Below, one piece after another: positions 43,967-59,514 of a DNA stretch of 64,000 nucleotides. The notes beneath the pieces were generated by a model that was given only the letters and a program-made list of their open reading frames with translations, was not told the DNA's origin and did no database searches. Origin of the DNA: Staphylococcus argenteus (lineage in GTDB: Bacteria; Bacillota; Bacilli; Staphylococcales; Staphylococcaceae); contig NC_016941.1 in the NCBI RefSeq assembly GCF_000236925.1, forward strand, positions 434,001 through 498,000, in the 5' to 3' direction. The position numbers and the translations under genes are program-made. The first letter of the stretch is position 1. Every line of letters starts with the position of its first letter.

Positions 43967-45607
43967 GTGTTGAACGAAATAGATTGGAGAAAGTCAGTAG
44001 TATATCAAATATATCCTAAGTCATTTAATGATACGACAGGAAATGGTATAGGTGATATCAATGGTATTATAGAAAAATTAGATTATATCAAATTGTTGGG
44101 TGTTGATTATATTTGGTTAACACCAGTGTATGAATCGCCAATGAATGATAATGGTTACGATATCAGCAATTATTTAGAAATCAATGAAGACTTCGGTACG
44201 ATGGATGATTTTGAAAAGTTGATTAATGTTGCACATGAAAAAGGTTTGAAAGTGATGTTAGACATTGTAATCAATCATACATCGACGGAGCACGAATGGT
44301 TTAAAATGGCACGCAAATCTAAAGACAATCCATATAGAGATTATTACTTTTTTAAAGCGTCTGAAGATGGACCGCCAACGAATTGGCATTCTAAATTTGG
44401 GGGTAATGCTTGGCAGTATGATCCGGTAACAGATGAATATTATTTACATTTATTTGATGTGAGTCAAGCTGATTTGAATTGGGATAATCCTGAAGTTCGT
44501 CAATCGTTATATCGTATTGTCAATCATTGGATAGACTTTGGTGTTGACGGTTTTCGCTTTGATGTCATTAACTTAATTTCTAAAGGAGAATTTAAAGACT
44601 CTGACAAAATAGGTAAGGAATTTTATACAGACGGTCCTAGAGTTCATGAGTTTCTGCATGAATTGAATCGACAAACTTTTGGAAAAACGAATATGATGAC
44701 GGTTGGCGAAATGTCTTCCACAACGATTGAAAATTGTATTCAATACACAAAACCTGAACGCCAAGAATTGAATAGTGTATTTAACTTTCACCATTTAAAA
44801 GTGGACTATATTGATGGTGAAAAATGGACGAATGCGAAGCTTGATTTTCATAAGTTAAAGGAAATTCTGATGAAATGGCAAAGAGGTATTTATGAAGGTG
44901 GCGGATGGAACGCAATTTTTTGGTGTAATCATGATCAGCCAAGGGTGGTTTCAAGGTTCGGTGATGATACGTCGGAAGAAATGAGAGTGCAAAGTGCTAA
45001 GATGTTAGCTATTGCATTGCACATGCTTCAAGGAACGCCATATATTTATCAAGGTGAAGAAATTGGTATGACGGATCCGCACTTTACTTCAATAGAACAG
45101 TATCGTGATGTTGAATCAATCAATGCATATCATCAATTGTTAAGTGAGGGACATTCTGAAGTTGAAGTGTTAGAGATATTAGGACAAAAATCGAGAGATA
45201 ATTCAAGAACACCAATGCAATGGAATGATAATATAAATGCTGGGTTTACAACTGGTAAACCTTGGATAGATATCCCTTCAAATTATCGTAATATTAATGT
45301 TGAAAAAGCGATTCAAGATAAAAATTCTGTTTTTTATACGTATCAAAAATTAATACAATTAAGACATACGCATGATATCATTACGTATGGAGATATTGTG
45401 CCACGTTATATGGATCATGATAGTTTGTTTGTTTATGAGCGTCATTACAAAGGTCAACAATGGTTGGTGATTGTGAATTTCTCATCTTCCAATGTTACAT
45501 TACCTGACGGATTGCATTGTGAAGGTGACGTTGTGATTCAAACAGGTACGATTGATAATAATATGATAAGCGGTTTTGGAGCGATTGTAGTCGAAACGAA
45601 CGCGTAA
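43967..45607 (+). CDS. treC: Trehalose-6-phosphate hydrolase
   Basis: Cytoplasmic glycoside hydrolase of family GH13 (oligo-1,6-glucosidase group), 546 aa, which splits trehalose-6-phosphate into glucose and glucose-6-phosphate. Seen: the barrel start VYQIYPKSFND, DIVINHTS (about residues 99-106), nucleophile Asp199 in GFRFDVINLISK, acid/base Glu248 in VGEMSS, and Asp323 in WCNHDQPR. It starts with GTG (43967) after AGGTGG; a TTG one codon on is an alternative. General alpha-glucosidase activity is possible, but the location after treP decides the call. Confidence 0.9.
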   Translation: MLNEIDWRKSVVYQIYPKSFNDTTGNGIGDINGIIEKLDYIKLLGVDYIWLTPVYESPMNDNGYDISNYLEINEDFGTMDDFEKLINVAHEKGLKVMLDIVINHTSTEHEWFKMARKSKDNPYRDYYFFKASEDGPPTNWHSKFGGNAWQYDPVTDEYYLHLFDVSQADLNWDNPEVRQSLYRIVNHWIDFGVDGFRFDVINLISKGEFKDSDKIGKEFYTDGPRVHEFLHELNRQTFGKTNMMTVGEMSSTTIENCIQYTKPERQELNSVFNFHHLKVDYIDGEKWTNAKLDFHKLKEILMKWQRGIYEGGGWNAIFWCNHDQPRVVSRFGDDTSEEMRVQSAKMLAIALHMLQGTPYIYQGEEIGMTDPHFTSIEQYRDVESINAYHQLLSEGHSEVEVLEILGQKSRDNSRTPMQWNDNINAGFTTGKPWIDIPSNYRNINVEKAIQDKNSVFYTYQKLIQLRHTHDIITYGDIVPRYMDHDSLFVYERHYKGQQWLVIVNFSSSNVTLPDGLHCEGDVVIQTGTIDNNMISGFGAIVVETNA

Positions 45608-45631
45608 AATAAATTAAGTGGATGCGTATAT

Positions 45632-46360
45632 ATGATGAAGCAAAAGAAGTTTATTAAAATTTATGAAGCATTGAAAGCTGATATATTGAATGGAAAGGTT
45701 CAATATGGAGAACAAATTCCATCTGAACACGAATTGATGAAGTTATATAGTTCTTCGCGAGAAACTGTACGTAAAGCATTAGATTTATTGGCTTTAGATG
45801 GTATGATTCAGAAGATTCACGGTAAAGGGTCGCTTGTGATTTATCAAGAAATGACAGAATTCCCATTTTCAGAATTAGTTAGTTTTAGAGAAATGCAAGA
45901 AGAAATGGGCGTTTCTTATTCAACTGAAGTTGTTGTCAATGAAATGGTTGAGGCGTGTGATGTTCCAGAAGTTCAGCGCGCATTGAACATAGATTCCAGT
46001 GAGCAACTTATTCATATAGTGAGAACCCGTCGACTTAATCAACATGTAAAGATTGTTGATGAAGATTATTTTTTAAAGACATTTGTTAGTAGTATTAGTA
46101 ATGAGGTTGCTAGTAACTCTATTTATGATTATTTAGAAAATGAATTAGGTCTTAATATAAGTTATTCAAGTAAGTCGATTACTTTCGAACCATTTGATGA
46201 ACAGGCATATCAATTGTTTGGTGATGTATCTATTCCCTTTTCAGCAACGGTTAGAAGTGTTGTGTACTTAGAAAATACATCTCCGTTTCAATATAGTATA
46301 TCGAAGCATCTGGCTAATGAATTTAAATTTAACGACTTCTCAAGACGTCGTTCTAAGTAA
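45632..46360 (+). CDS. treR: Trehalose operon repressor TreR
   Basis: A 242-aa GntR-family repressor of the HutC/UTRA type. The N-terminal winged helix spans about residues 1-70 (GEQIPSEHELMKLYSSSRET, with VRKALDLLALDGMIQKIHGK). The C-terminal UTRA domain (about 90-235) binds the inducer, expected to be trehalose-6-phosphate. Two adjacent ATG codons (45632, 45635) are possible. It is 24 bp after treC, and its likely operator is the palindrome in the treP promoter, so the operon is autoregulated. Confidence 0.9.
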   Translation: MMKQKKFIKIYEALKADILNGKVQYGEQIPSEHELMKLYSSSRETVRKALDLLALDGMIQKIHGKGSLVIYQEMTEFPFSELVSFREMQEEMGVSYSTEVVVNEMVEACDVPEVQRALNIDSSEQLIHIVRTRRLNQHVKIVDEDYFLKTFVSSISNEVASNSIYDYLENELGLNISYSSKSITFEPFDEQAYQLFGDVSIPFSATVRSVVYLENTSPFQYSISKHLANEFKFNDFSRRRSK

Positions 46361-46417
46361 ACAATGATATAAAACATTTATACTTGCAATTAACTATTAA
46401 AATATAGTAATATATAT

Positions 46418-46697
46418 CTTGCCGTGCTAGGTGGGGAGGTAGCGGTTCCCTGTACTCGAAATCCGCTTTATGCGAGGCTTAATTCCTTTGTTGAGGCCGT
46501 ATTTTTGCGAAGTCTGCCCAAAGCACGTAGTGTTTGAAGATTTCGGTCCTATGCAATATGAACCCATGAACCATGTCAGGTCCTGACGGAAGCAGCATTA
46601 AGTGGATCATCATATGTGCCGTAGGGTAGCCGAGATTTAGCTAACGACTTTGGTTACGTTCGTGAATTACGTTCGATTCTTAGGTGCACGGTTTTTT
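46418..46697 (+). ncRNA. ffs: Signal recognition particle RNA (large, Bacillota type)
   Basis: An RNA of about 275 nt. The 5' end GCCGTGC pairs with GCACGG at the 3' end, followed by a T7 run. The universally conserved apical domain CAGGTCCTGACGGAAGCAGC (about 46579-46598, with the GGAA loop) is where Ffh binds. The 5' part has the GGTGGGGAGGTAGCGGTTCC and CCCTGTA elements of the Alu domain found in Bacillus 6S-type scRNA. It lies upstream of dnaX, its usual place in this group. Confidence 0.93.
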
Positions 46698-46718
46698 TAT
46701 TTTTAAACATAAATATCA

Positions 46719-46747
46719 TTGATTTAGACTTGAACACATTATACATA
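46719..46747 (+). promoter_or_regulatory. Possible promoter for a hairpin RNA
   Basis: A TTGATT box (46719-46724), 17-nt spacer and TACATA box (46742-46747), placing a start at the base of the following hairpin. It is of moderate quality. Confidence 0.4.
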
Positions 46748-46748
46748 A

Positions 46749-46825
46749 TAGCAAAAGCTACTTTCTATAAACGACTCAGCGTTAACGCTCTTGAGTAAAC
46801 GTTTATTGGCAGTAGCTTTTTTTAT
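46749..46825 (+). ncRNA. Candidate hairpin-only small RNA after the SRP RNA gene
   Basis: A three-part nested hairpin: AAAAGCTACT (46753-46762) with AGTAGCTTTT (46811-46820), then ATAAACG with CGTTTAT, then ACTCA with TGAGT, topped by the palindrome GCGTTAACGC, and ended by T7. It could be a backup terminator of ffs or, with the promoter-like boxes just before it, a very short RNA of its own. The rest of 46698-47014 shows no gene. Confidence 0.4.
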
Positions 46826-47014
46826 ATTGATTAAGTGAAAGAGTTAATAGGGATATTACTATTATGTTGTTTGAATTACGTATTTGAGATTTTTTATGTA
46901 AGATTATTTTTAATAAAGTAATGATGGTGAAATAAACTATAGTGTCTTACAATGGAAGTATTAATTTGATCCATTATTTTACGTTAATTGTAAAGCGATG
47001 CGTTTGGAGGACTT

Positions 47015-47539
47015 ATGCAAATATATTTAAGTACACTTACAGAACTTGATTATGATAAATCTTTAAATAGTATAGAAGAAAGTTTTGATATCAATCCAGA
47101 AATGAGCTGGCAGGCACGTGGGAAAGTGAAGAATTTACGGAAGTCGCCATATTATAATTTTGAATTAGAAGTAATAGCTAAAAATGAAAACAATGATGTG
47201 GTGGGTCATATATTGTTAATAGAAGTAGAAATTAATAGTGATGATAAGACGTATTATGGTTTGGCGATTGCTTCTTTATCAGTCCACCCTGAATTACGTG
47301 GACAAAAATTAGGTCGTGGATTGGTTCAAGCAGTAGAAGAACGTGCCAAAGCACAAGAGTATAGTACGGTTGTTGTAGATCATTGTTTTGACTACTTTGA
47401 AAAGTTAGGATACGAAGATGCTTCGACACAAGGCATTTTATTAGAAAATAGTGATACGCCGTTACTTGTGAAATTTTTATGGGATAACTTAACGGATGCA
47501 CCACATGGAATTGTAAAGTTTCCAGAACATTTTTATTAA
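47015..47539 (+). CDS. GNAT acetyltransferase (YhbS-like)
   Basis: A 174-aa GNAT protein. The acetyl-CoA site reads LSVHPELRGQKLGRGLVQAV (about residues 89-108, RGQKLGRG as the pyrophosphate loop), followed by VVVDHCFDYFEKLGYEDAST. The pattern is that of YhbS-like N-acetyltransferases. GGAGG lies 5 nt before the ATG. It sits alone between the SRP RNA and dnaX. Substrate unknown. Confidence 0.82.
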   Translation: MQIYLSTLTELDYDKSLNSIEESFDINPEMSWQARGKVKNLRKSPYYNFELEVIAKNENNDVVGHILLIEVEINSDDKTYYGLAIASLSVHPELRGQKLGRGLVQAVEERAKAQEYSTVVVDHCFDYFEKLGYEDASTQGILLENSDTPLLVKFLWDNLTDAPHGIVKFPEHFY

Positions 47540-47607
47540 ATGTTCGATTGAGAAGTAATCGTATTATCATGATATAATGAAAAGTAATTGTTTATGGAGG
47601 TGCTAAC

Positions 47608-49305
47608 TTGAATTATCAAGCCTTATATCGTATGTATAGACCCCAAAGCTTTGATGACGTAGTCGGGCAAGAACATGTAACGAAGACGTTACGTAATGCG
47701 ATTTCAAAAGAGAAACAGTCGCATGCTTATATTTTTAGTGGCCCAAGAGGTACGGGGAAAACGAGTATTGCCAAAGTGTTTGCTAAAGCAATCAATTGTT
47801 TGAATAGTAGTGATGGAGAACCTTGTAATGAATGTGCCATATGTAAAGGTATTACACAAGGAACTAATTCCGATGTTATTGAAATTGATGCAGCTAGTAA
47901 CAATGGTGTTGATGAAATTAGAAATATTAGAGATAAAGTTAAATATGCACCGAGTGAATCAAAATATAAAGTTTATATTATCGATGAGGTGCACATGCTA
48001 ACAACTGGTGCTTTTAATGCCCTTTTAAAGACGTTAGAAGAACCTCCAGCACACGCTATTTTTATTTTAGCAACAACTGAACCACACAAAATCCCTCCAA
48101 CAATTATATCTAGAGCACAACGTTTTGATTTTAAAGCAATAAGTTTGGATCAAATTGTTGAACGATTGAAATTTGTAGCAGATGCACAAGCGCTTGAATA
48201 TGAAGAAGAAGCATTGGCGTTTATTGCGAAAGCATCTGAAGGTGGTATGCGTGATGCGTTAAGTATTATGGACCAAGCTATTGCATTTGGTGACGGTACG
48301 CTAACATTGCAAGATGCTTTGAATGTTACGGGTAGTGTACATGATGAAGCACTTAATCATTTGTTTGAAGATATCGTACAAGGTGATGTGCAGTCATCTT
48401 TTAAAAAATATCATCAATTTATATCAGAAGGTAAAGAAGTGAATCGTTTAATTAATGACATGATTTATTTTGTCAGAGATACGATTATGAATAAGACGGC
48501 TGATAAAGATAGTGATTATCGTGCATTAATGAACTTGGATTTAGAAATGCTATATCATATGATAGACCTTATTAATGATACGTTAGTTTCGATACGTTTT
48601 AGTGTGAATCAAAATGTTCATTTTGAAGTGTTGTTAGTGAAATTAGCTGAATTGATTAAAGGTCAATCGCAAGTTGGTACGAATGTAGCTGAACCGGTAC
48701 AAATTGCTGCAACACCTAGTTCAGATGTGTTGTTGCAACGTATGGAACAGTTAGAGCAAGAACTTAAGGTATTGAAAGCGCAAGGTGTAACTGCAGCACC
48801 TACACAAAAAACTTCGAAAAAACCTATAAGAGGTATGCAAAAATCTAAAAATGCATTTTCAATGCAACAAATTGCGAAAGTATTAGATAGAGCGAATAAG
48901 GCCGATATCAAATTGTTGAAAGATCACTGGCAAGAAGTGATTGATCATGCTAAAAACAATGATAAGAAATCGCTTGTTAGTTTATTGCAAAACTCTGAAC
49001 CTGTTGCAGCAAGTGAAGATCATGTACTTGTTAAGTTTGAAGAAGAGATTCATTGCGAAATCGTTAATAAAGACGATGAGAAGCGCAATAATATAGAAAG
49101 TGTCGTTTGTAATATCGTTAATAAAAACGTTAAAGTGGTTGGTGTGCCGTCTGATCAATGGCAAAGAGTTAGAACGGAATATTTACAAAACCGTAAACAT
49201 GATAATGACGAAATGCCAAAGCAACAAGTACAACAAACTGACATTGCTCAAAAAGCAAAAGACCTTTTTGGTGAAGAAACGGTACATGTTATTGATGAAG
49301 AGTGA
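47608..49305 (+). CDS. dnaX: DNA polymerase III subunits gamma/tau
   Basis: Clamp-loader ATPase of the replicative polymerase, 565 aa. Seen: Walker A GPRGTGKT (residues 45-52), a four-cysteine zinc module (Cys64, 73, 76, 79), Walker B with DEVHML (about 126-131), sensor motifs ATTEPHKIP and SRAQRFDF, and a C-terminal tau-type region with a polar linker. The start is TTG (47608) after GGAGGTG. I checked the A-rich stretch around 48806-48825 for a slippery heptamer in the right frame and saw none, so a shorter gamma form is not predicted. dnaX-ebfC-recR is a conserved cluster. Confidence 0.93.
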   Translation: MNYQALYRMYRPQSFDDVVGQEHVTKTLRNAISKEKQSHAYIFSGPRGTGKTSIAKVFAKAINCLNSSDGEPCNECAICKGITQGTNSDVIEIDAASNNGVDEIRNIRDKVKYAPSESKYKVYIIDEVHMLTTGAFNALLKTLEEPPAHAIFILATTEPHKIPPTIISRAQRFDFKAISLDQIVERLKFVADAQALEYEEEALAFIAKASEGGMRDALSIMDQAIAFGDGTLTLQDALNVTGSVHDEALNHLFEDIVQGDVQSSFKKYHQFISEGKEVNRLINDMIYFVRDTIMNKTADKDSDYRALMNLDLEMLYHMIDLINDTLVSIRFSVNQNVHFEVLLVKLAELIKGQSQVGTNVAEPVQIAATPSSDVLLQRMEQLEQELKVLKAQGVTAAPTQKTSKKPIRGMQKSKNAFSMQQIAKVLDRANKADIKLLKDHWQEVIDHAKNNDKKSLVSLLQNSEPVAASEDHVLVKFEEEIHCEIVNKDDEKRNNIESVVCNIVNKNVKVVGVPSDQWQRVRTEYLQNRKHDNDEMPKQQVQQTDIAQKAKDLFGEETVHVIDEE

Positions 49306-49395
49306 TACATGACAAGCGATATAATCGTATGTATAATGGAAGAAACATCATTTTATTGATAAATAATTTATTGATTTTCAAGGAGGAAATGGAAT

Positions 49396-49713
49396 ATGCG
49401 CGGTGGCGGAAACATGCAACAAATGATGAAACAAATGCAAAAAATGCAAAAGAAAATGGCTCAAGAACAAGAAAAACTTAAAGAAGAGCGTATTGTAGGT
49501 ACAGCTGGTGGTGGCATGGTTGCAGTTACTGTAACTGGTCATAAAGAAGTTGTTGACGTTGAAATCAAAGAAGAAGCTGTAGATCCAGATGACATTGAAA
49601 TGCTACAAGACTTAGTGTTAGCTGCTACTAATGAAGCGATGAACAAAGCTGATGAGCTTACTCAAGAACGTTTAGGTAAACACACTCAAGGCTTAAACAT
49701 CCCTGGAATGTGA
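49396..49713 (+). CDS. ebfC: YbaB/EbfC nucleoid-associated protein
   Basis: A small DNA-binding protein of the YbaB/EbfC family, 105 aa, forming dimers that bind DNA along the nucleoid. A Met/Gln/Lys-rich N-terminal helix ([20 protein letters not shown]) is followed by the conserved [20 protein letters not shown] strand block and a C-terminal helix. AGGAGG lies 9 nt before the ATG. It sits between dnaX and recR, the usual order. Confidence 0.92.
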
Positions 49714-49719
49714 TAGTAG

Positions 49720-50316
49720 ATGCATTATCCAGAACCTATATCAAAACTAATTGATAGCTTTATGAAATTGCCAGGCATTGGTCCTAAGACAGCCCAACGT
49801 CTGGCTTTTCATACCTTAGATATGAAAGAAGACGATGTTGTTCAATTCGCTAAAGCTTTAGTGGATGTTAAACGAGAGTTAACATATTGTAGTGTATGTG
49901 GTCACATTACTGAAAATGATCCTTGTTATATTTGTGAAGATAAACAAAGGGATCGTTCAGTTATTTGTGTGGTCGAAGATGATAAAGATGTTATTGCAAT
50001 GGAAAAAATGAGAGAGTACAAAGGTTTATATCATGTATTACATGGATCTATTTCTCCTATGGATGGAATTGGACCAGAAGACATTAATATTCCTTCATTA
50101 ATTGAACGCTTGAAAAGTGATGAAGTTAATGAGCTCATTTTAGCTATGAACCCTAACTTAGAAGGGGAATCGACAGCGATGTATATTTCTAGATTAGTTA
50201 AGCCTATAGGTATTAAAGTAACAAGATTAGCACAAGGGTTATCTGTAGGTGGAGATTTAGAATACGCAGATGAAGTAACGCTATCTAAGGCGATTGCTGG
50301 TAGAACAGAAATGTAA
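49720..50316 (+). CDS. recR: Recombination mediator RecR
   Basis: Recombination-repair protein, 198 aa, which acts with RecO and RecF to load RecA at gaps. Seen: N-terminal helix-hairpin-helix [15 protein letters not shown] (about residues 17-31), zinc finger Cys57, Cys60, Cys69, Cys72 ([16 protein letters not shown]), and a Toprim domain from about 80 ([14 protein letters not shown], with [10 protein letters not shown]). The gene starts 6 nt after ebfC and has no strong site of its own, which suggests coupling. Confidence 0.94.
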   Translation: MHYPEPISKLIDSFMKLPGIGPKTAQRLAFHTLDMKEDDVVQFAKALVDVKRELTYCSVCGHITENDPCYICEDKQRDRSVICVVEDDKDVIAMEKMREYKGLYHVLHGSISPMDGIGPEDINIPSLIERLKSDEVNELILAMNPNLEGESTAMYISRLVKPIGIKVTRLAQGLSVGGDLEYADEVTLSKAIAGRTEM

Positions 50317-50358
50317 TGCTTTCTATTAAACGATTTTGAATTTAATACTATAGAAGGA

Positions 50359-50390
50359 AAAGTCACAATGTAGCTGTTGTGGCTTTTTTA
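50359..50390 (+). terminator. Terminator of dnaX-ebfC-recR
   Basis: AAAGTCACAA pairs with TTGTGGCTTT, followed by TTTT. Confidence 0.85.
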
Positions 50391-50901
50391 TTTTGAGGTG
50401 TTGTACTACTTTATTTGTGGTGTGGCGGTTGCATTGTTTTACTGGAGTGGGATAGGGATGGGTAATCTTAAGGAAGCAAGTCGTTGGTTGTGATTTGTTA
50501 CTTCTAATAGTAATGATGTGAATTGGATGATTGAAGTAGGTCTGCGGCTGTGTTGGGTTATTAATTTAATGATTGTGATTGATGGTTAATGACAATGCAA
50601 ATGAATTTCTTTTGTTATTGAAATGATAGATGCTGGCTTAGTGGTTGTACTTCGTAGGTCTAAAACTTATTAAATCAGCATGTATAGCGGCGTTTTGAGA
50701 GATTATTAAAAACTTGTAAATTTATTTTTAATTTCTGGTAAAAAAATAACGTTCTGTTTTGCGGGTTTTTTGCTATCGTTCCATAAAAAATATCCCGCTT
50801 ATTTGTTTTAAAAAACGTACTATTTTTAATTATGATTTCTTTAAGTTCGACTTCTTCGATGGAAGTGTTCAGAACGGATAGTAATGGTGTAATTTTTACT
50901 G

Positions 50902-50930
50902 TTGTTAAGCAGTTTGAAAGCCTGTATAGT
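50902..50930 (+). promoter_or_regulatory. Candidate rrn promoter P1
   Basis: A TTGTTA box (50902-50907), 17-nt spacer and TATAGT box (50925-50930), about 110 nt upstream of P2. Confidence 0.55.
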
Positions 50931-51010
50931 ATTTATTTGTTGAGGCAAACAAAACAACTCAACTTAAGAAATAACTTGAATTACTAACAAAAATTAATTT
51001 CAAAAAGTTG

Positions 51011-51039
51011 TTGACTTAAATGTTAATAAAATGTATAAT
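51011..51039 (+). promoter_or_regulatory. Strong rrn promoter P2
   Basis: A TTGACT box (51011-51016), 17-nt spacer and consensus TATAAT box (51034-51039), about 130 nt before mature 16S. Confidence 0.8.
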
Positions 51040-51166
51040 TAATTCTTGTCGGTAAGAAAAATGAACATTGAAAACTGAATGACAATATGTCAACGTTAAT
51101 TCCAAAAACGTAACTATTAGTTACAAACATTATTTAGTATTTATGAGCTAATCAAACATCATAATT

Positions 51167-56022
<4,856 letters not shown>

Positions 56023-56094
56023 AATAAATGTTTTGCGAAGCAAAATCACTTTTACTTACTATCTAGTTTTGAATGTATAATCTACATTCATATG

Positions 56095-56209
56095 TCTGGT
56101 GACTATAGCAAGGAGGTCACACCTGTTCCCATGCCGAACACAGAAGTTAAGCTCCTTAGCGTCGATGGTAGTCGAACTTACGTTCCGCTAGAGTAGAACG
56201 TTGCCAGGC
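56095..56209 (+). rRNA. 5S ribosomal RNA
   Basis: A complete 5S rRNA of about 115 nt, with 5' TCTGGTGACTATAGCAAGGA pairing at the ends with GTTGCCAGGC. The loop region CCGAACACAGAAGTTAAGC is conserved. Confidence 0.97.
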
Positions 56210-56214
56210 AAGTT

Positions 56215-56237
56215 GAGACCGTAAGGTCTCTTTTTTT
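56215..56237 (+). terminator. rRNA operon terminator
   Basis: GAGACC-GTAA-GGTCTC followed by seven T, a compact and strong terminator. Confidence 0.92.
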
Positions 56238-56409
56238 ATGTCTAAAATGCCAAATAAAAAGTAGATACGAAGAAAAATGGCTTGGCGAAGTGAAAGCGTT
56301 TGAATCTGACGAAACGAGAAACGAGCGCAACGATTTTAGTTGAGCTAAATGAGTAAGCGAGAGCCGAAGAAGAGGAAAGAAGCAAGCGATTGCCACAAGT
56401 CAAGAAAGG

Positions 56410-56465
56410 TCCATAGCGTCGAAGGTAGCAGACTTACGTTCCGCTAGAGTAGAACGTTGCCAGGC
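56410..56465 (+). pseudogene. 5S rRNA fragment, copy 1
   Basis: The last 56 nt match the 3' half of the 5S gene, with CATAGCGTCGAAGGTAGCAG where the intact gene has TTAGCGTCGATGGTAGTCGA, then an identical ACTTACGTTCCGCTAGAGTA. Confidence 0.85.
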
Positions 56466-56490
56466 CAAAATGGATGCGATGAGCCGTATT

Positions 56491-56513
56491 GAGACCGCAA
56501 GGTCTCTTTTTTT
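56491..56513 (+). terminator. Second copy of the rRNA terminator
   Basis: GAGACC-GCAA-GGTCTC followed by seven T. It differs from the first terminator by one loop base. Confidence 0.85.
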
Positions 56514-56677
56514 ATGCCAAATAAAAAAGTAGATACGAAGAAGAATGGCTTGGCGAAGTGAAAGCGTTTGAATCTGACGAAACGAGAAACGAGCGCAACG
56601 ATTTTAGTTGAGCTAAATGAGTAAGCGAGAGCCGAAGAAGAGGAAAGAAGCAAGCGATTGTCACAAGTCAAGAAAGG

Positions 56678-56733
56678 TCCATAGCGTCGAAGGTAGCAGA
56701 CTTACGTTCCGCTAGAGTAGAACGTTGCCAGGC
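56678..56733 (+). pseudogene. 5S rRNA fragment, copy 2
   Basis: This 56-nt stretch is the same as the fragment in copy 1 and corresponds to the 3' half of 5S. It cannot form a full 5S molecule. Confidence 0.85.
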
Positions 56734-56986
56734 CAAAATGATAATTTAATAATGTACATTTTTGATTGTTTAAGTATGTACAATTTTAATATTGTGTTTA
56801 GATAAGTCTAAAATGATATCATTCAATACGAAGTATTGTGAAAATACAAAAAGGTAATTAATTATTATACAATAGACAAGCTATTGCATAAGTAACACTA
56901 ACTTTTGTCAAAGAAGTGTTACTATATAATTAATACTTTTGAAAGTAACTAATTGTAAAACAATATAAATAAAGGAAGCGTATATA

Positions 56987-58943
<1,957 letters not shown>

Positions 58944-58955
58944 TATAATTGCTAG

Positions 58956-59300
<345 letters not shown>

Positions 59301-59514
59301 TTCTATAATACAATCATCAATTTGAAATACTTAAAACAATGTATTAATAAGTTATTAACAATTTTGGGTTGCTTGACTGCGACTAGTTCTGATGCAAATA
59401 GATATGATTTTATGTGGTTGCAAAGTGCTTCACGAATCATAGTTGCTATTGTTGCAGTAATTAGTTGCTCTTTGGCAACCTTTTTATATAAAAGTAAAAG
59501 GGAGTTTGTAATAA

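Larger units (their letters stand above)
50391..51166 (+). other. rRNA operon upstream region
   Basis: About 775 bp without a protein gene. The first 300 bp have an unusual G-rich plus strand (GGAGTGGGATAGGGATGGG) with no feature I can name. The second half holds two promoter candidates and the rRNA leader. Confidence 0.6.
56215..56466 (+). repeat. Tandem repeat copy 1 behind the rRNA operon, ending in a 5S fragment
   Basis: A unit of about 250 bp: terminator hairpin (GAGACC/GGTCTC), an A-rich stretch, a block starting GTAGATACGAAGAAAAATGG, then the 3' half of a 5S gene (56410-56465, ending CGTTGCCAGGC). It is repeated almost perfectly at 56491-56734. Open frames on the minus strand (such as 56178-56396) are not supported as genes. 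Confidence 0.85.
56491..56734 (+). repeat. Tandem repeat copy 2 behind the rRNA operon, ending in a 5S fragment
   Basis: A second unit of about 244 bp with the same order: terminator (GAGACC-GCAA-GGTCTC plus T7), the GTAGATACGAAGAAGAATGG block, then a 5S 3' fragment. It differs from copy 1 at a handful of bases and lacks about 8 bp near its start. Confidence 0.85.

Noticed and set aside
48800-48830. Programmed frameshift in dnaX to make a gamma form
   Set aside because: The A runs are not in the frame needed for an X-XXY-YYZ slippery heptamer.
56178-56671. Minus-strand frames across the 5S repeats
   Set aside because: Two near-identical frames arise from the tandem repeat and cross terminators and 5S sequence.
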